DNA of 64,000 nt. It comes from an uncultured Chlorobiaceae bacterium. GTDB taxonomy: Bacteria; Bacteroidota; Chlorobiia; Chlorobiales; Chlorobiaceae. The notes below the pieces were generated by a model. It worked only from the letters and a program-made list of their open reading frames with translations. It searched no databases and was not told where the DNA came from. The stretch is taken from the NCBI GenBank assembly GCA_903895195.1, contig CAITSZ010000017.1:30332-94331 (forward strand), given 5' to 3'. Below are positions 30,133 to 40,500 of this stretch, one piece after another. The translations under genes were made by a program, and so were the position numbers. Positions within the stretch are counted from its first letter, which is position 1. Each line of letters begins with the position of its first letter.

Positions 30133-32238
30133 ATGGCTGTAATGTCCAGCTTACGGGATAAGACTCATATTATATTGTATACCCTCCTGGCCGCATTTCT
30201 TGCGCTCATTGTTTTCGAGTGGGGGATGAATTTTTCAGGATTTACCGGCAAAACAAATCAGGCCGGTAAAATAAACGGCAAGGCTATTCCTTTTGCTCAG
30301 TACGATGAGGTCTACAAAGAGTATACCGAGAATTACCGGAGAAATAATCCCGGTGTGGAAATTACCTCTGAAACCGAACTCGGGCTTCAGGAGCAGGCAT
30401 GGAACACCATTGTCGACCAGACCCTGCTTGAAGAGCAGTTTGTGAAATTCGGCATTGGACTTCAGGACCAGGAAGTTGTCGAAGCGCTCGACGGCCCGAA
30501 TCCACCTCTGGTCATTCGCCAGAATTTCAGCAATCCAGCCACCGGCGCAGTCGATCGCAAAAAATTGGAGAGTGCCCGCCGTGATCCGCAAAATAAGCAG
30601 TTGTGGCTGCAGGTTGAACAAATTGTTCGCCGTGAGCTTAAAATCAACAAGCTGATCAGGGCTCTTCAAACCCTTGATCACGTTACTGATCGTGAAATAA
30701 GTGATATAGTCGGAAGGCAGTTTTCTCGTTTTTCAGCCTCTTTTATCCCATTTCCTTTAAGTTTTGCCGGAACTGACAGCAGTTTTCCCGTAAAGGAAGA
30801 GGAAACAAAAAAATATTTTGACGATCATAAAGAGCTCTTTAAACAGGTTCCTTCAAGGAAAGCTGATTTTGTATTTTTCCCTCTTACTCCTTCTTCAAAA
30901 GACAGCCTTGCTGTTCGCAAAGAGCTTGAAACAATCCGTACCGAGTTTGCCGGGCCAGTCAACGACGCTGATTATGTGAAGGTACAGAGTGACCGTCCTA
31001 CAGGCATCAACGTCACCTATAGCCGAGCAGATTTTTCACCTTCCGCCGCAGAGAGCGTGTTCAGTGCCGCCAATCTCAAACCCGGAACGGTCATCGGTCC
31101 GATAGCTGATCGGGGTGAATACCGCGTCATAAAGGTCAAGCAGCTCTCCTCATCGCCCCAGCCGATTGCAAGGGCATCGCACATTCTTTTGCGATTCAAT
31201 CCTGCAAGCCGCGAAGATGTTCAGAGAGTTCGCGAGCTCACTATGCTCATTTCCAAACAGCTTCAGGCCGGTGTTCCGTTTGATGAGCTGGCAAAAAAAT
31301 ATTCTGCCGATACCCAGAGTGCACTCAATGGCGGCGATGTAGGATGGTTCAGCAAAGATCGAATGGTGCCTGAATTTTCTGCAGCTGTTTTTAGTGCCAA
31401 GCCAGGTGCGATTGTCGGTCCTGTGCAGACACAGTTTGGTCTCCATATTATCAAGGTTACCGGTTTTGACCAGACCGCCATGGTCTGTTCGGAGATTGTA
31501 AGAAAGATCAGACCTTCAACAGAAACGGTAGACAGTGGACGTCGACTCGCCATGGCTTTTCAGCAGAGTGCCAAAGAGAAAGGTTTCGACAAAAGCGCTG
31601 CCGGTTCACGCCTGAGTGTCAACAAGACCGCCGAGTTCGGAAAACATATGCCCATTGCCCCTGTTGGCTACAATGAAAAAGTTACAGCATTTGCTTTTAA
31701 GGCCGGCGAAGGCGACATATCGGATGTTCTTGAAACAGAAAAAGGCTTTTTTGTAATGCGTCTGACCGGAAAAAATGATACAGGATATCACATCCTCGAC
31801 AAGGAGCTGAAATCAAGGATCAATGCTCAACTTGTAAGGGAAAAGAAAAGTGCTGTTCTGGAGGGTAAACTTGCTGTCATGGCAAAAGCCCCCCGTCAGA
31901 CCCTGGAAAAGATTGCCGCCGAGAACCCGGCTCTCCATCTTGTCACTGCTGACGAGATTCGCTGGAACGATGGATTTATTCCTGGATACGCTGTAGACAA
32001 GCCGCTGGTTGAGGCTATGTCGGGGCTTGATGCAGGCCGACTCTCTCTTCCGGTGAAAACAACAGATGGTTATGCCCTTGTTGTGCTTGGCAAGAAAACG
32101 CTTCCCGCAGGGCTTGACCTCAAGGTTGAAAATGCCGGTGTTGCACCGCAGCTGCTTCGGGCAAAACAGGAGCAGCTGTTTGCCGAATATTTCGCTTCAG
32201 TACGCAAGAGTGCGAAAATTGAGGACTTGCGTCCCTGA
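30133..32238 (+). CDS. PpiD-like periplasmic peptidyl-prolyl isomerase/foldase
   Basis: A 701-residue SurA/PpiD-type protein: one N-terminal membrane anchor (about 12-31), a SurA_N-like helical chaperone region (GKINGKAIPFAQYDEVYKEY, then the LVIRQNFSNPATG region), and a parvulin rotamase domain starting at ARASHILLRF (about 350) and including GGDVGWFSKDRMVPEFSAAVF and TQFGLHIIKV. The anchored architecture matches PpiD rather than soluble SurA. It assists folding of exported and outer-membrane proteins. It converges with ptsP with only 9 bp between stops. Confidence 0.92.
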   Translation: MAVMSSLRDKTHIILYTLLAAFLALIVFEWGMNFSGFTGKTNQAGKINGKAIPFAQYDEVYKEYTENYRRNNPGVEITSETELGLQEQAWNTIVDQTLLEEQFVKFGIGLQDQEVVEALDGPNPPLVIRQNFSNPATGAVDRKKLESARRDPQNKQLWLQVEQIVRRELKINKLIRALQTLDHVTDREISDIVGRQFSRFSASFIPFPLSFAGTDSSFPVKEEETKKYFDDHKELFKQVPSRKADFVFFPLTPSSKDSLAVRKELETIRTEFAGPVNDADYVKVQSDRPTGINVTYSRADFSPSAAESVFSAANLKPGTVIGPIADRGEYRVIKVKQLSSSPQPIARASHILLRFNPASREDVQRVRELTMLISKQLQAGVPFDELAKKYSADTQSALNGGDVGWFSKDRMVPEFSAAVFSAKPGAIVGPVQTQFGLHIIKVTGFDQTAMVCSEIVRKIRPSTETVDSGRRLAMAFQQSAKEKGFDKSAAGSRLSVNKTAEFGKHMPIAPVGYNEKVTAFAFKAGEGDISDVLETEKGFFVMRLTGKNDTGYHILDKELKSRINAQLVREKKSAVLEGKLAVMAKAPRQTLEKIAAENPALHLVTADEIRWNDGFIPGYAVDKPLVEAMSGLDAGRLSLPVKTTDGYALVVLGKKTLPAGLDLKVENAGVAPQLLRAKQEQLFAEYFASVRKSAKIEDLRP

Positions 32239-32247
32239 AACAATTTC

Positions 32248-34035
32248 TCAATGAGCTGCCTGGAACGCTTCCAGGCAGGCTTTGATCTTCGCCGAAGTAT
32301 CGAGTTTCAGGCACTCCTCCGCAACTGCTTCAGTTTCGGCAATTGAGTAGCCGGACACCAGTGACTTGAGTTTCGGGATATCCGAGCTGACGACGCTGAA
32401 CCTTCTCAGTCCGCATCCCAGAAGGAATGGCAGTGCAAGCGGATCAGAACCCATATTCCCGCACATCGTTACTTTGCAGTGGTTTTTATTGGCCGTTTTG
32501 ATAACCCTGTGCAGCTGCCGGATAATTGCAGGATGGAATGTTTCAAAAAGATCCTGTACAATCACATTGTTTCTGTCAACGGCAAGAGTGTACTGGGTGA
32601 GGTCATTGGTACCTATGCTTATAAAATCAGCACACTTTGTGATCTCTTCAATAAGCTCCACTGCTGCCGGAACCTCAATCATAGCACCCACTCCCGGTTT
32701 TTCAATCTGCCAGTCTCCCTCTTTAGTCAGTTCCGAGTAGTGTTTTTCGATGACGCTCCGGACATGCCGGATCTCGTCAAGAGATATGATCATAGGTACC
32801 AGGATCGCCAGGTTCCCATGTATATTTGATCGTATTATAGCCCGGACCTGGTTATCGAGAATTTCGGGCAGATCAATCAGGATTCTTATTCCCCTCCATC
32901 CCAGATTGGGGTTTTCCTCCCTGACCGGGGAGTATATCAGTTTGTCGCCGCCAATATCAAACAAACGGATATCAAGAGGCATCGGGGAGATCATGTCAGC
33001 CATTTCACGATAGTAGGCAAACTGTTCTGCCTCCTTGGGTACGGTATTGCCGTTGGTGAACAGGTTTTCACTTCTGAACAGCCCTACACCCTCAGCCCCT
33101 GCAGATCTTATGGCTTGAAGTTCTTCCTTGAAGTCAACATTGGCATAAAAGGTGATTCGTATGCCGCATTTTGTCGTAGCAGGAAGCGTGGCAGTGAGGG
33201 ATGTATCGGCTTCATTTTTTTTCTCAGCCTCAAACTTGCCGATATAGCGTGCAATAGTTTTGTTCTCAGGATTTATGATGATGGTCCCGGCACTGCCGTC
33301 CAGAACCAGCAGCATGCCGGTTGTGATCTTTTGTGAAAGGTTGCCGAGTCCGACAACAATCGGGATGTTGAGCGACTTGCATATCAGGGAAACATGAGAA
33401 GTACTTCCCCCAGAATCTGTAGCAAACCCCTTGATATTGCTGCGGCTCAAAAGGATTATATCAGCAGGCGAAAGTTTATCAGCAACAACAATCACCCCTT
33501 CAGGTATCCATGAGTGCAGTTTTCTGACGTTAAGATTTCTGATGATACGGTTTTTGATATCGTGCAAATCATCAGCCCGCTCCTGAAATATCTGATCATC
33601 AGAGTTTATAAACTTTTCAAGATAGTGGTCGAACTCCTCTTCAATGACAAAGTGAGCAGATCTGCGCTCCGAACGAATACGATCGCTAATGGCATCAATC
33701 AGCACCGAGTCATGAAGCATCATGATCTGGGCCTGAAACAAATCTGAATAGCCCTTGCCAAGTTTCCTGATGGTGACCCGTTCAATTTTTTTAAGTTCCT
33801 TTTCAGACCGTTCGAGGGCAGTGCGAAACCTTTGGATCTCTTCGTTTATATTTTTCTCATTCAGCTCTCTCGGTTCATGACTTCCTATCTCTTTTATGAA
33901 CACATAGCACTCTCCGATTGCAATACCTTTTGATGCACCGATTCCTGTATAGCTCTCTTCAGGAAGCTTAACGGCAGGTTCCTGAGGAATTATCATTCTA
34001 CGCGCTGAGCTCAATTGGTCTTTTTTTTCTTGCAT
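32248..34035 (-). CDS. ptsI: phosphoenolpyruvate-protein phosphotransferase (PTS enzyme I)
   Basis: Transfers phosphate from PEP to HPr. The 595 residues show the EI N-domain, the phosphohistidine loop TDSGGSTSHVSLICK with His214, and the PEP-binding barrel (GVGLFRSENLF, RLFDIGGDK, GWRGIRILI, ISIGTNDLTQYTLAVDRNN, MCGNMGSDPLALP). An extra 25 residues precede the usual start. It is the last gene of the run after dnaB (9-bp gap). No HPr or sugar-specific EII gene is seen in the window, so a regulatory rather than sugar-uptake role is likely but not shown. Confidence 0.93.
   Translation of the reverse strand: MQEKKDQLSSARRMIIPQEPAVKLPEESYTGIGASKGIAIGECYVFIKEIGSHEPRELNEKNINEEIQRFRTALERSEKELKKIERVTIRKLGKGYSDLFQAQIMMLHDSVLIDAISDRIRSERRSAHFVIEEEFDHYLEKFINSDDQIFQERADDLHDIKNRIIRNLNVRKLHSWIPEGVIVVADKLSPADIILLSRSNIKGFATDSGGSTSHVSLICKSLNIPIVVGLGNLSQKITTGMLLVLDGSAGTIIINPENKTIARYIGKFEAEKKNEADTSLTATLPATTKCGIRITFYANVDFKEELQAIRSAGAEGVGLFRSENLFTNGNTVPKEAEQFAYYREMADMISPMPLDIRLFDIGGDKLIYSPVREENPNLGWRGIRILIDLPEILDNQVRAIIRSNIHGNLAILVPMIISLDEIRHVRSVIEKHYSELTKEGDWQIEKPGVGAMIEVPAAVELIEEITKCADFISIGTNDLTQYTLAVDRNNVIVQDLFETFHPAIIRQLHRVIKTANKNHCKVTMCGNMGSDPLALPFLLGCGLRRFSVVSSDIPKLKSLVSGYSIAETEAVAEECLKLDTSAKIKACLEAFQAAH
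32256..32278. terminator. possible bidirectional hairpin at convergent gene ends
   Basis: CTGCCTGGAA and TTCCAGGCAG form a perfect 10-bp stem with a 3-nt loop. It lies in the last codons of ptsP, where the foldase and ptsP transcripts meet. Neither side carries a good T-run, so it is a weak terminator candidate. Confidence 0.35.
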
Positions 34036-34044
34036 AATGGGGAT

Positions 34045-35568
34045 TTAAAAAGGTGCGTCATCCTCGGTAATAAATGCGCCGGATTGTGATAGTCCCGGTT
34101 CAGGCAATGAAGGCATATAATGGTTCGGTTCATGATGGTCTCCAGATCCCTCCCCACTGGAGATGTAGCTGTTGGCTGTAGACTGAAAACGCCCATAGTT
34201 TTTCAGGAACAACAGGCGTATATCGCCAATCGGACCGTTTCGCTGTTTACCAATGACAATTTCAACAACATCTTTTGTTGACGAACCATCTTCAAACGTT
34301 GTTTTGCCATACATTTCCGGTCTGGAGAGGAACATAACCACATCCGCATCCTGTTCAATAGAGCCCGACTCCCTGAGATCGCTGAGCTGGGGTCTCCGGT
34401 CACCCGAACGCTGCTCCACCGAACGGTTAAGCTGAGCAAGGGCGATGACAGGAATATTCAGCTCCTTGGCCAGTGCTTTCAGTGAGCGGGATATCTGGGC
34501 AATTTCCTGTTCACGATTTGTTCTGCCGTCCCGTACAGGAGTTACAAGCTGAAGATAATCGACCACCAGCATACCGATATTATGCTCCTGCTTCATCCGT
34601 CGGGTTTTGGCGGCCAGTTCCATAATAGAAATACCGGGAGTATCGTCAATATAGAGCTTCGCCTCATTCAGCTTATCCATGCTGTTGATAATCCTGCCCA
34701 TCATTTCCGGTGTTATTCGACCTGTTCTGACAAGCTGTGACTCAACATAAGCCTCGGCGCACATAAGCCTTATAGCCAGCTGAACCTCAGCCATTTCCAG
34801 GCTGAAAAAAAGCACAGGGGTATCGAAGTCCACAGCCGCATTTCGGGCTAATGCGAGCGCTAATGCTGTTTTGCCGGCAGATGGCCTTGCAGCGATGATT
34901 ATCATATCAGAAGGCTGAAACCCGGCGGTAAGCTGATCAAGTTCCGAAAAACCCGACCCTACGCCGGTAACAGATGATTGCGATGCCCTGAGGCTCTCAA
35001 GCATCCTGATACCATTTTTCACCAACTCTTTTATTAAAGAGGCTTTCTTTTTAATGCCCGCCTGTGAAATGTTGAAAAACTGCTGGGAGGCATGTTCAAC
35101 CAGATCAAAAATATCCATCGACGAACTGTAGGCGGCACCGGAGATTTTAGCCGAAATCGAAATCATCCGCCGGTAGAGAAATTTTTCTTTTGCCAGGCGA
35201 GCATAGTACTCAATGTTGGCCGCGCTGATAACTTTACCTGAAAGTTCCGCCAGGTAGTGCCTTCCGCCCACAGGTTCCAGTTCGTTCATTTTCAGCAGCT
35301 CTTCACTGACGGTGATAATGTCTATCGCCTGCCGTTTATTGTAAAGCTGCATCATTGCTTTAAAGATGATCTGGTGGCGGCGCTCATAAAACACCTCTCC
35401 GCCGTTATCACCAAATATCTGGATAACCTGTTCAATCGGGTCGTCTTCGAGGAGAATACAGGCAAGTACCTCCTGTTCAATCTCAGTTGAGTAGGGAGGG
35501 ATGCGACTTTCCTTGCTGAAATCGATATCCGTATTAAAATCTATGGCAACAATCGCTTGTTTCTTCAT
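34045..35568 (-). CDS. dnaB: replicative DNA helicase
   Basis: Hexameric 5'-3' helicase of the replication fork, 507 residues. N-terminal domain PPYSTEIEQEVLACIL...; the RecA-like C-terminal domain has Walker A ARPSAGKTA (227-235), Walker B MLVVDYLQLV, then EIAQISRSLKALAKEL and LAQLNRSVEQR. No intein is present. It sits in the middle of the minus-strand run between the UDG gene (13 bp) and ptsP (9 bp), an arrangement that ties it to the same transcript. Confidence 0.97.
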   Translation of the reverse strand: MKKQAIVAIDFNTDIDFSKESRIPPYSTEIEQEVLACILLEDDPIEQVIQIFGDNGGEVFYERRHQIIFKAMMQLYNKRQAIDIITVSEELLKMNELEPVGGRHYLAELSGKVISAANIEYYARLAKEKFLYRRMISISAKISGAAYSSSMDIFDLVEHASQQFFNISQAGIKKKASLIKELVKNGIRMLESLRASQSSVTGVGSGFSELDQLTAGFQPSDMIIIAARPSAGKTALALALARNAAVDFDTPVLFFSLEMAEVQLAIRLMCAEAYVESQLVRTGRITPEMMGRIINSMDKLNEAKLYIDDTPGISIMELAAKTRRMKQEHNIGMLVVDYLQLVTPVRDGRTNREQEIAQISRSLKALAKELNIPVIALAQLNRSVEQRSGDRRPQLSDLRESGSIEQDADVVMFLSRPEMYGKTTFEDGSSTKDVVEIVIGKQRNGPIGDIRLLFLKNYGRFQSTANSYISSGEGSGDHHEPNHYMPSLPEPGLSQSGAFITEDDAPF

Positions 35569-35581
35569 CGTTCACTTCTCT

Positions 35582-36220
35582 TTATGGAGCATTTTTCTGC
35601 CCTGCGATCTCTGTGTAATGGCGCATCATACTTTGAATATCTTCCCAGCACCCATGCTTCCAGTTAGGGTTGCGAAGCAGGGCCGCAGGATGATAGGTAA
35701 TAAAACAATCATACTCTTTCCATTTTTTTACTTTTCCCCTCATGGAGCCTAAAGAGAGATTGTTTTCAAACAGCGTATTGGCAGCAACCTTTCCAAGAAT
35801 AAGGATAATTTTCGGGTTCACAATCTGCAACTGACGGTGAAGCAAGGGGATGCAGCACTCAATTTCATCTGCAAGCGGGTTGCGGTTTCCCGGAGGTCGG
35901 CATTTCAGAATATTACAAATAAATACCTCCTCACGCTGAAATCCAGCGGCTATAAGGATTTTATCGAGCAACTGTCCTGAACGGCCTACAAAAGGCCTGC
36001 CTGAAGCATCTTCATCTGCACCTGGAGCCTCTCCGATAACAACAAGATCTGCGCAAGGATTTCCTTCACCGAAAACGAAATTCAGTCTCGTTTCGGCCAG
36101 CCTGCATTTACAGCACTCTTTTTCAGCATTCAGCAGCTTAGCCAGCATTTTTGCCGATGATTCAAACTCTGCCGGATCAGGCGGAACCCGTTCATCATTG
36201 CTGAATAATAAACCTTGCAT
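35582..36220 (-). CDS. family 4 uracil-DNA glycosylase (iron-sulfur)
   Basis: Removes uracil from DNA as the first step of base excision repair. The 212 residues contain the family motif GEAPGADED (63-71), the conserved CRPPGNRNP and the HPAALLRNP motif near the C-terminus. Four cysteines expected to bind a [4Fe-4S] cluster are visible: C36-x2-C39 and C107-x15-C123. It lies directly upstream of dnaB, and is a free-standing glycosylase in a genome that also has the UDG-linked radical SAM pair at 13902-15904. Confidence 0.94.
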   Translation of the reverse strand: MQGLLFSNDERVPPDPAEFESSAKMLAKLLNAEKECCKCRLAETRLNFVFGEGNPCADLVVIGEAPGADEDASGRPFVGRSGQLLDKILIAAGFQREEVFICNILKCRPPGNRNPLADEIECCIPLLHRQLQIVNPKIILILGKVAANTLFENNLSLGSMRGKVKKWKEYDCFITYHPAALLRNPNWKHGCWEDIQSMMRHYTEIAGQKNAP

Positions 36221-36255
36221 GACCTTCAGACGTTCTTCAGAGGTTAATGGCGGTT

Positions 36256-37485
36256 TTAAACACAGAGAGTTTCAATGCAGTCAAGAAGTTTTCCTGCTGC
36301 GGCATCCTTTGAAAGCTGCGGAAGCTCTGTCGTTACACCCTCTTTATCTATCAGGGTAAGAATATTTGTATCGACTTCAAAACCCGAGGTTTTTCTATCA
36401 AAAAAATTAAACGCAATAAGGTCAAGGTTTTTTGCTTTCAGTTTTTGGCGGGCATTGTCGAGGCCTCTTTGTGTTTCAAGCGCAAAACCGACAGCCAATT
36501 GTCCGGGAGTTTTCTGCACACCGAACTCGGCCAGAATATCAGGATTTCTTACAAGAGTAAGCTCAATTTCAGCGCTCTCCTTCTTCATTTTCCCTTCCGA
36601 AGGGTAGAGAGGGCGATAATCGGAGACGGCCGCGGCGCCAATAAAAATGCTGCAGCTCTTGAAACAGCTCAGGGCGGCATCATGCATTTCCAGCGCGCTT
36701 TCAACATCAACCCGGGTTACTCCCAAAGGGGTCTCCAGATGAACCGGTCCGGTAATGAGGGTGACCATGGCGCCGCGTTTTGCCGCAGCACGGGCAATGG
36801 CAAATCCCATTTTCCCCGATGAGTAGTTCGAAATAAAACGCACCCCGTCAATTTTTTCGCGTGTAGGGCCAGCGGTAACTACAACAGATTTTCCATACAG
36901 GAAAGAGACGGCAGCAGCGGGATGCAGTGCTTCTTCAAGAGAAGCAACAATCGACTCCGGCTCCGGCATTCGGCCGACCCCGCTGAGTCCGGAAGCAAGT
37001 TCGCCACTATCAGGGTTTATTACAAGACACCCTTGGGCGGCAAGCGTGGCAATATTTCGCTGGACGGAAGCAGAGAGAAACATCTGACCGTCCATAGCTG
37101 GAAAAATCAGCACAGGTTTCAGAGGTCGCAGAGTGATAAACAGCGCTGTCAGCATGTCATCACAAAGGCCGGCACTGAGTTTTGCAAGGGTATTGGCCGT
37201 AGCCGGAGCGATGACAAACGCATCGGCCCATTCGCCAAGGGAGATGTGGCGGGTATAGTCAGTGCCCGAACTATCTGCAGGGGGAAATATGGAACGGTAT
37301 ACCCGCTCTTCAGACACTGTCGCCAGAGCAAGCTCACTGACAAAACGGGTAGCTCCATCAGTAAGGGCGACACGGACGTTGGCCCCGCTTTTTTTTAGCA
37401 ACCGGACAAGCTGCGGCGTTTTATAAGCCGCAATTCCACCCGTAATGCCGATGATAATGTTTTTTCCTCTCAAGACGTTATTCAT
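36256..37485 (-). CDS. coaBC: bifunctional phosphopantothenoylcysteine synthetase/decarboxylase
   Basis: Two consecutive steps of coenzyme A synthesis. The N-terminal CoaC flavodomain has GITGGIAAYK, the catalytic His80 in RHISLGEWAD and APATANTLAKLSAGLCDD. The C-terminal CoaB part begins near residue 206 with TAGPTREKIDGVRFISNYSSGKMG. The loop usually written PxMNxxMW is PAMDGQMF here (129-136), with Asp in place of Asn. The fusion and 409-residue length are normal. It is 52 bp downstream of the TamB-like gene and 35 bp upstream of the UDG gene. Confidence 0.95.
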   Translation of the reverse strand: MNNVLRGKNIIIGITGGIAAYKTPQLVRLLKKSGANVRVALTDGATRFVSELALATVSEERVYRSIFPPADSSGTDYTRHISLGEWADAFVIAPATANTLAKLSAGLCDDMLTALFITLRPLKPVLIFPAMDGQMFLSASVQRNIATLAAQGCLVINPDSGELASGLSGVGRMPEPESIVASLEEALHPAAAVSFLYGKSVVVTAGPTREKIDGVRFISNYSSGKMGFAIARAAAKRGAMVTLITGPVHLETPLGVTRVDVESALEMHDAALSCFKSCSIFIGAAAVSDYRPLYPSEGKMKKESAEIELTLVRNPDILAEFGVQKTPGQLAVGFALETQRGLDNARQKLKAKNLDLIAFNFFDRKTSGFEVDTNILTLIDKEGVTTELPQLSKDAAAGKLLDCIETLCV

Positions 37486-37537
37486 GTGTGTTTAATGCCG
37501 CAATGGCGTTTCAATCAATTTACAAAAACAGCCCGAC

Positions 37538-40500
37538 TTATTTTTTTTTGTCGGATGAGGGAACAAGACGTTTCCAGAATTGCTCCCAAGTCTGGAAACG
37601 CTCCTTATAAGAGACGCTGGCGCCCCATATTTCAGACGGTGCCTGCAGATTGGTGCTGGAGGTTCCATTCGCATTCAGTCCGTAGGATCGGTACGTTTCA
37701 AGGGATATTTTTGGAGTAATCCGGTATTCAATTTTCTGTTCCGTGCCATAATAATTGGAAAGGGGTGAATCTTTGAGGGTTGGCGCACTTCCGGAACCGA
37801 TAAATCGGACTTTTCCGTCAGTACCGGGAACACTGAGTGCGACATAAAGGTCAAGACCGCTCAGTGCTCCACGTTTATCCATCCCTACGTTCACATTGAA
37901 ACTTTCAAGACCGGCAATATCCTGAATGACCTTCGAAAACTGGGAAGAAAGAAGGCCGGACCCGGCAGACATTCCAACGCTTGTAACTGCAATATTGGAA
38001 GCCTGAGCCGTGCTTCCCGGTCTCGAATACCACTGTTTTGAAAGCAGCATGGAAATGACGTTCAGTTCAGCATTGGGATCTATCTGGCTCGATTTTCCAC
38101 CTATCAGATTTTGTGATGCATAGGGCTGTGACTGTTCATTGAGATAATAGCCCATCGTGACCAGCGGCTCATTCAGGGTGCCGGTAATGGCAAGCAGCAG
38201 CTTTACATTATCCTTTTCACTGGTCTGCTGGTTGGTCGCACTCAAGTACTTGCTTCCATAGAGATTATCCATAACAGCACTGCGGATATCAACATTGTTC
38301 CAGGTGATTTTTCCGCCATCCTGCAGGTCAAAGTTAGTATTGGAAAATTTGTATTTGCCGCCAACGACATTGACAGCTCCGAACAATCGATACTGCTGAT
38401 TGCTTTTGTTGATAATCAGGGAAAGATTGTTGATTGATGTCTCAAGCTCTTCACCTCTGACGCGGTCAAAAATCACCGTGCACTTTAGCGGTTCAGCACT
38501 GCTGAGCCTCAGGTTCTTTATCTGCAGAATATCGATCAGCGAGTGATAAAACTCATGCTGTTTTACGGGCTTATGTAAGGCATCAAGAGAAGGCGCATTC
38601 CGCCCAGGGTAGCGTGGCGCAAATGAGATAAATTTGTTAATGCCGATATACTTTGCGTTCTCATTGGAGCCTGTCCGGTAGAGCGAGTAGTCCGCGGCAT
38701 TGATCCTCAATTCTCCCTCAGCAATTGGTTCAGCAAGTGTTCCGAGAATTCTGATGTTATAGGTTGTACCGGTAATAGTCCCGAAAGAGGTGTCATCTTT
38801 TCTGTCCTTTTTATTGAACAGAAGAAGATTGTTGAATTTGCCGCCGAGATCCAGGCCTGTCGGCTGCAGTTTGTCGAGTTTTACTACCCCGTTTATTTTT
38901 CCGGTGCCCTCCAGGCTGTCATTGACCGATATATTGCGAAGCTCAATATTGTTGGGGGTTACATAGATCTCACCGTTGAGCACGTATGAGACCTGTGTCG
39001 GTTCCAGCTTGATCTTCGTATCGCGAAGGCTGGTGGTCAGATAAATATCGGGTTTTGGTGTTTTGCCCTCAATCTTGAGCGCCGTCGGTATGACTCCTTC
39101 AGCCGATTCCAGAAATGGCAGCAGGTATGACAGGCAACCGGCGGAAAGATTATCCGACTTCAGTGATACACTGATAGCTTCCGGTTCTGCAATTCTTAAC
39201 TGAAGGGGGTAGAAGTTGAGCACAAGAGGAACTGTTCCTTTGCCCTCGATAGTGTTCATTGACGGAGCCGTGCTATGCATGTCAAAACGAAGAAGATGGC
39301 CGCTGTGCATGGCGTCCCACTGCAGGGAGCCGATCTCGAATTTATCGTAACGAACATCCTTTCCGCTTATTTTGACGACCGTTGTTTTAGCCCCCTCTTT
39401 ACCGCTGAGGGAAAGCGAGGCATTGATGGTACCGGAAAGCTTGTCAAGAGAGCGATTCATTGAAAAGCGCTTCAACTCATCAAGCTGAATATTTGATAAC
39501 GCGCATTGAAAACTGCCGGGCATCGAATTGCTGAGCTCGCCGTCCAGGACAGCCTGTTGTAAGCCCTTCGTTATCGTGAACCGGTTAAACCTCGCTGATG
39601 TTCTTGAGAGCATGACTCTCGTGTTCTCGGCTGTTTTCCACATCCCAGAAGCATCTTTTATCAAAAGATGGTTAAAAAGCAGGTTATAGCTGCCGCCATC
39701 CCTTGCCGCTGAAAATTTTGTCGATAAGCTCTCGGCTGGATCCGCAAGAACAAGGTCGAGGGTGCCGTCAAAATGTGACGGTGTATAAAGTCCCGAAAAG
39801 ATCGTCGCTCCGGTTTTATTCCCGCCCGAAGTTATAGCTGAAGCTCTTCCGTTGATTGCCGCTTTTTGCGTGCCGCTGCCGCTGCATTCCACATCAGCTT
39901 TCAGGGAGAGATTTTCAAACAGGAGATCATTACCAGGCTGCAGCCGGTCAAGAGTGAGTGAAGAGGAAATTGCGCACCCTCCTTTACGGTATAGTGCCCG
40001 TCCTGCAGCGCTGCCCTGAAGGGTAAGGCCATGCAGGGGAAAAAGCAGCGACAAAGGGGCGATATCTTTAACCGTAATGCGGTAGTTGACGGTGAACGGC
40101 TTTGTAAGAGCATTCGATGCAGCAGCCTGTGCCGGCAGTGCGGTCTTCCATATATTCTGAGCAGCTACCTCCCTTGATATGCCTGAGCCTGCAAGCCTGC
40201 CGAGAGCCATCAGCTCTTCAAGCGAACAGTCGCCATCTGCAAGCACATCAAGAAAATCGCTGCTGATGCTTGTTCGACTGTATCCGGGTGTCTGGGTTAT
40301 TTCAAACGCTGCTTTTGAGCGATCCTTCAGTTGGAAGCCATCGATAAAAGAGGGGGAAAACTGCATTGCAGCAGCGATATTCAGATTTTTCGGATCAAAT
40401 CCTGATCCTTGAACCGAGAATACTCCGTTCAAATCAGTTTTCAAGCTGTTTGAACGGAGTATTCCCGACAGATCAACTCCTCCAGTTTTACCTGAAGCGT

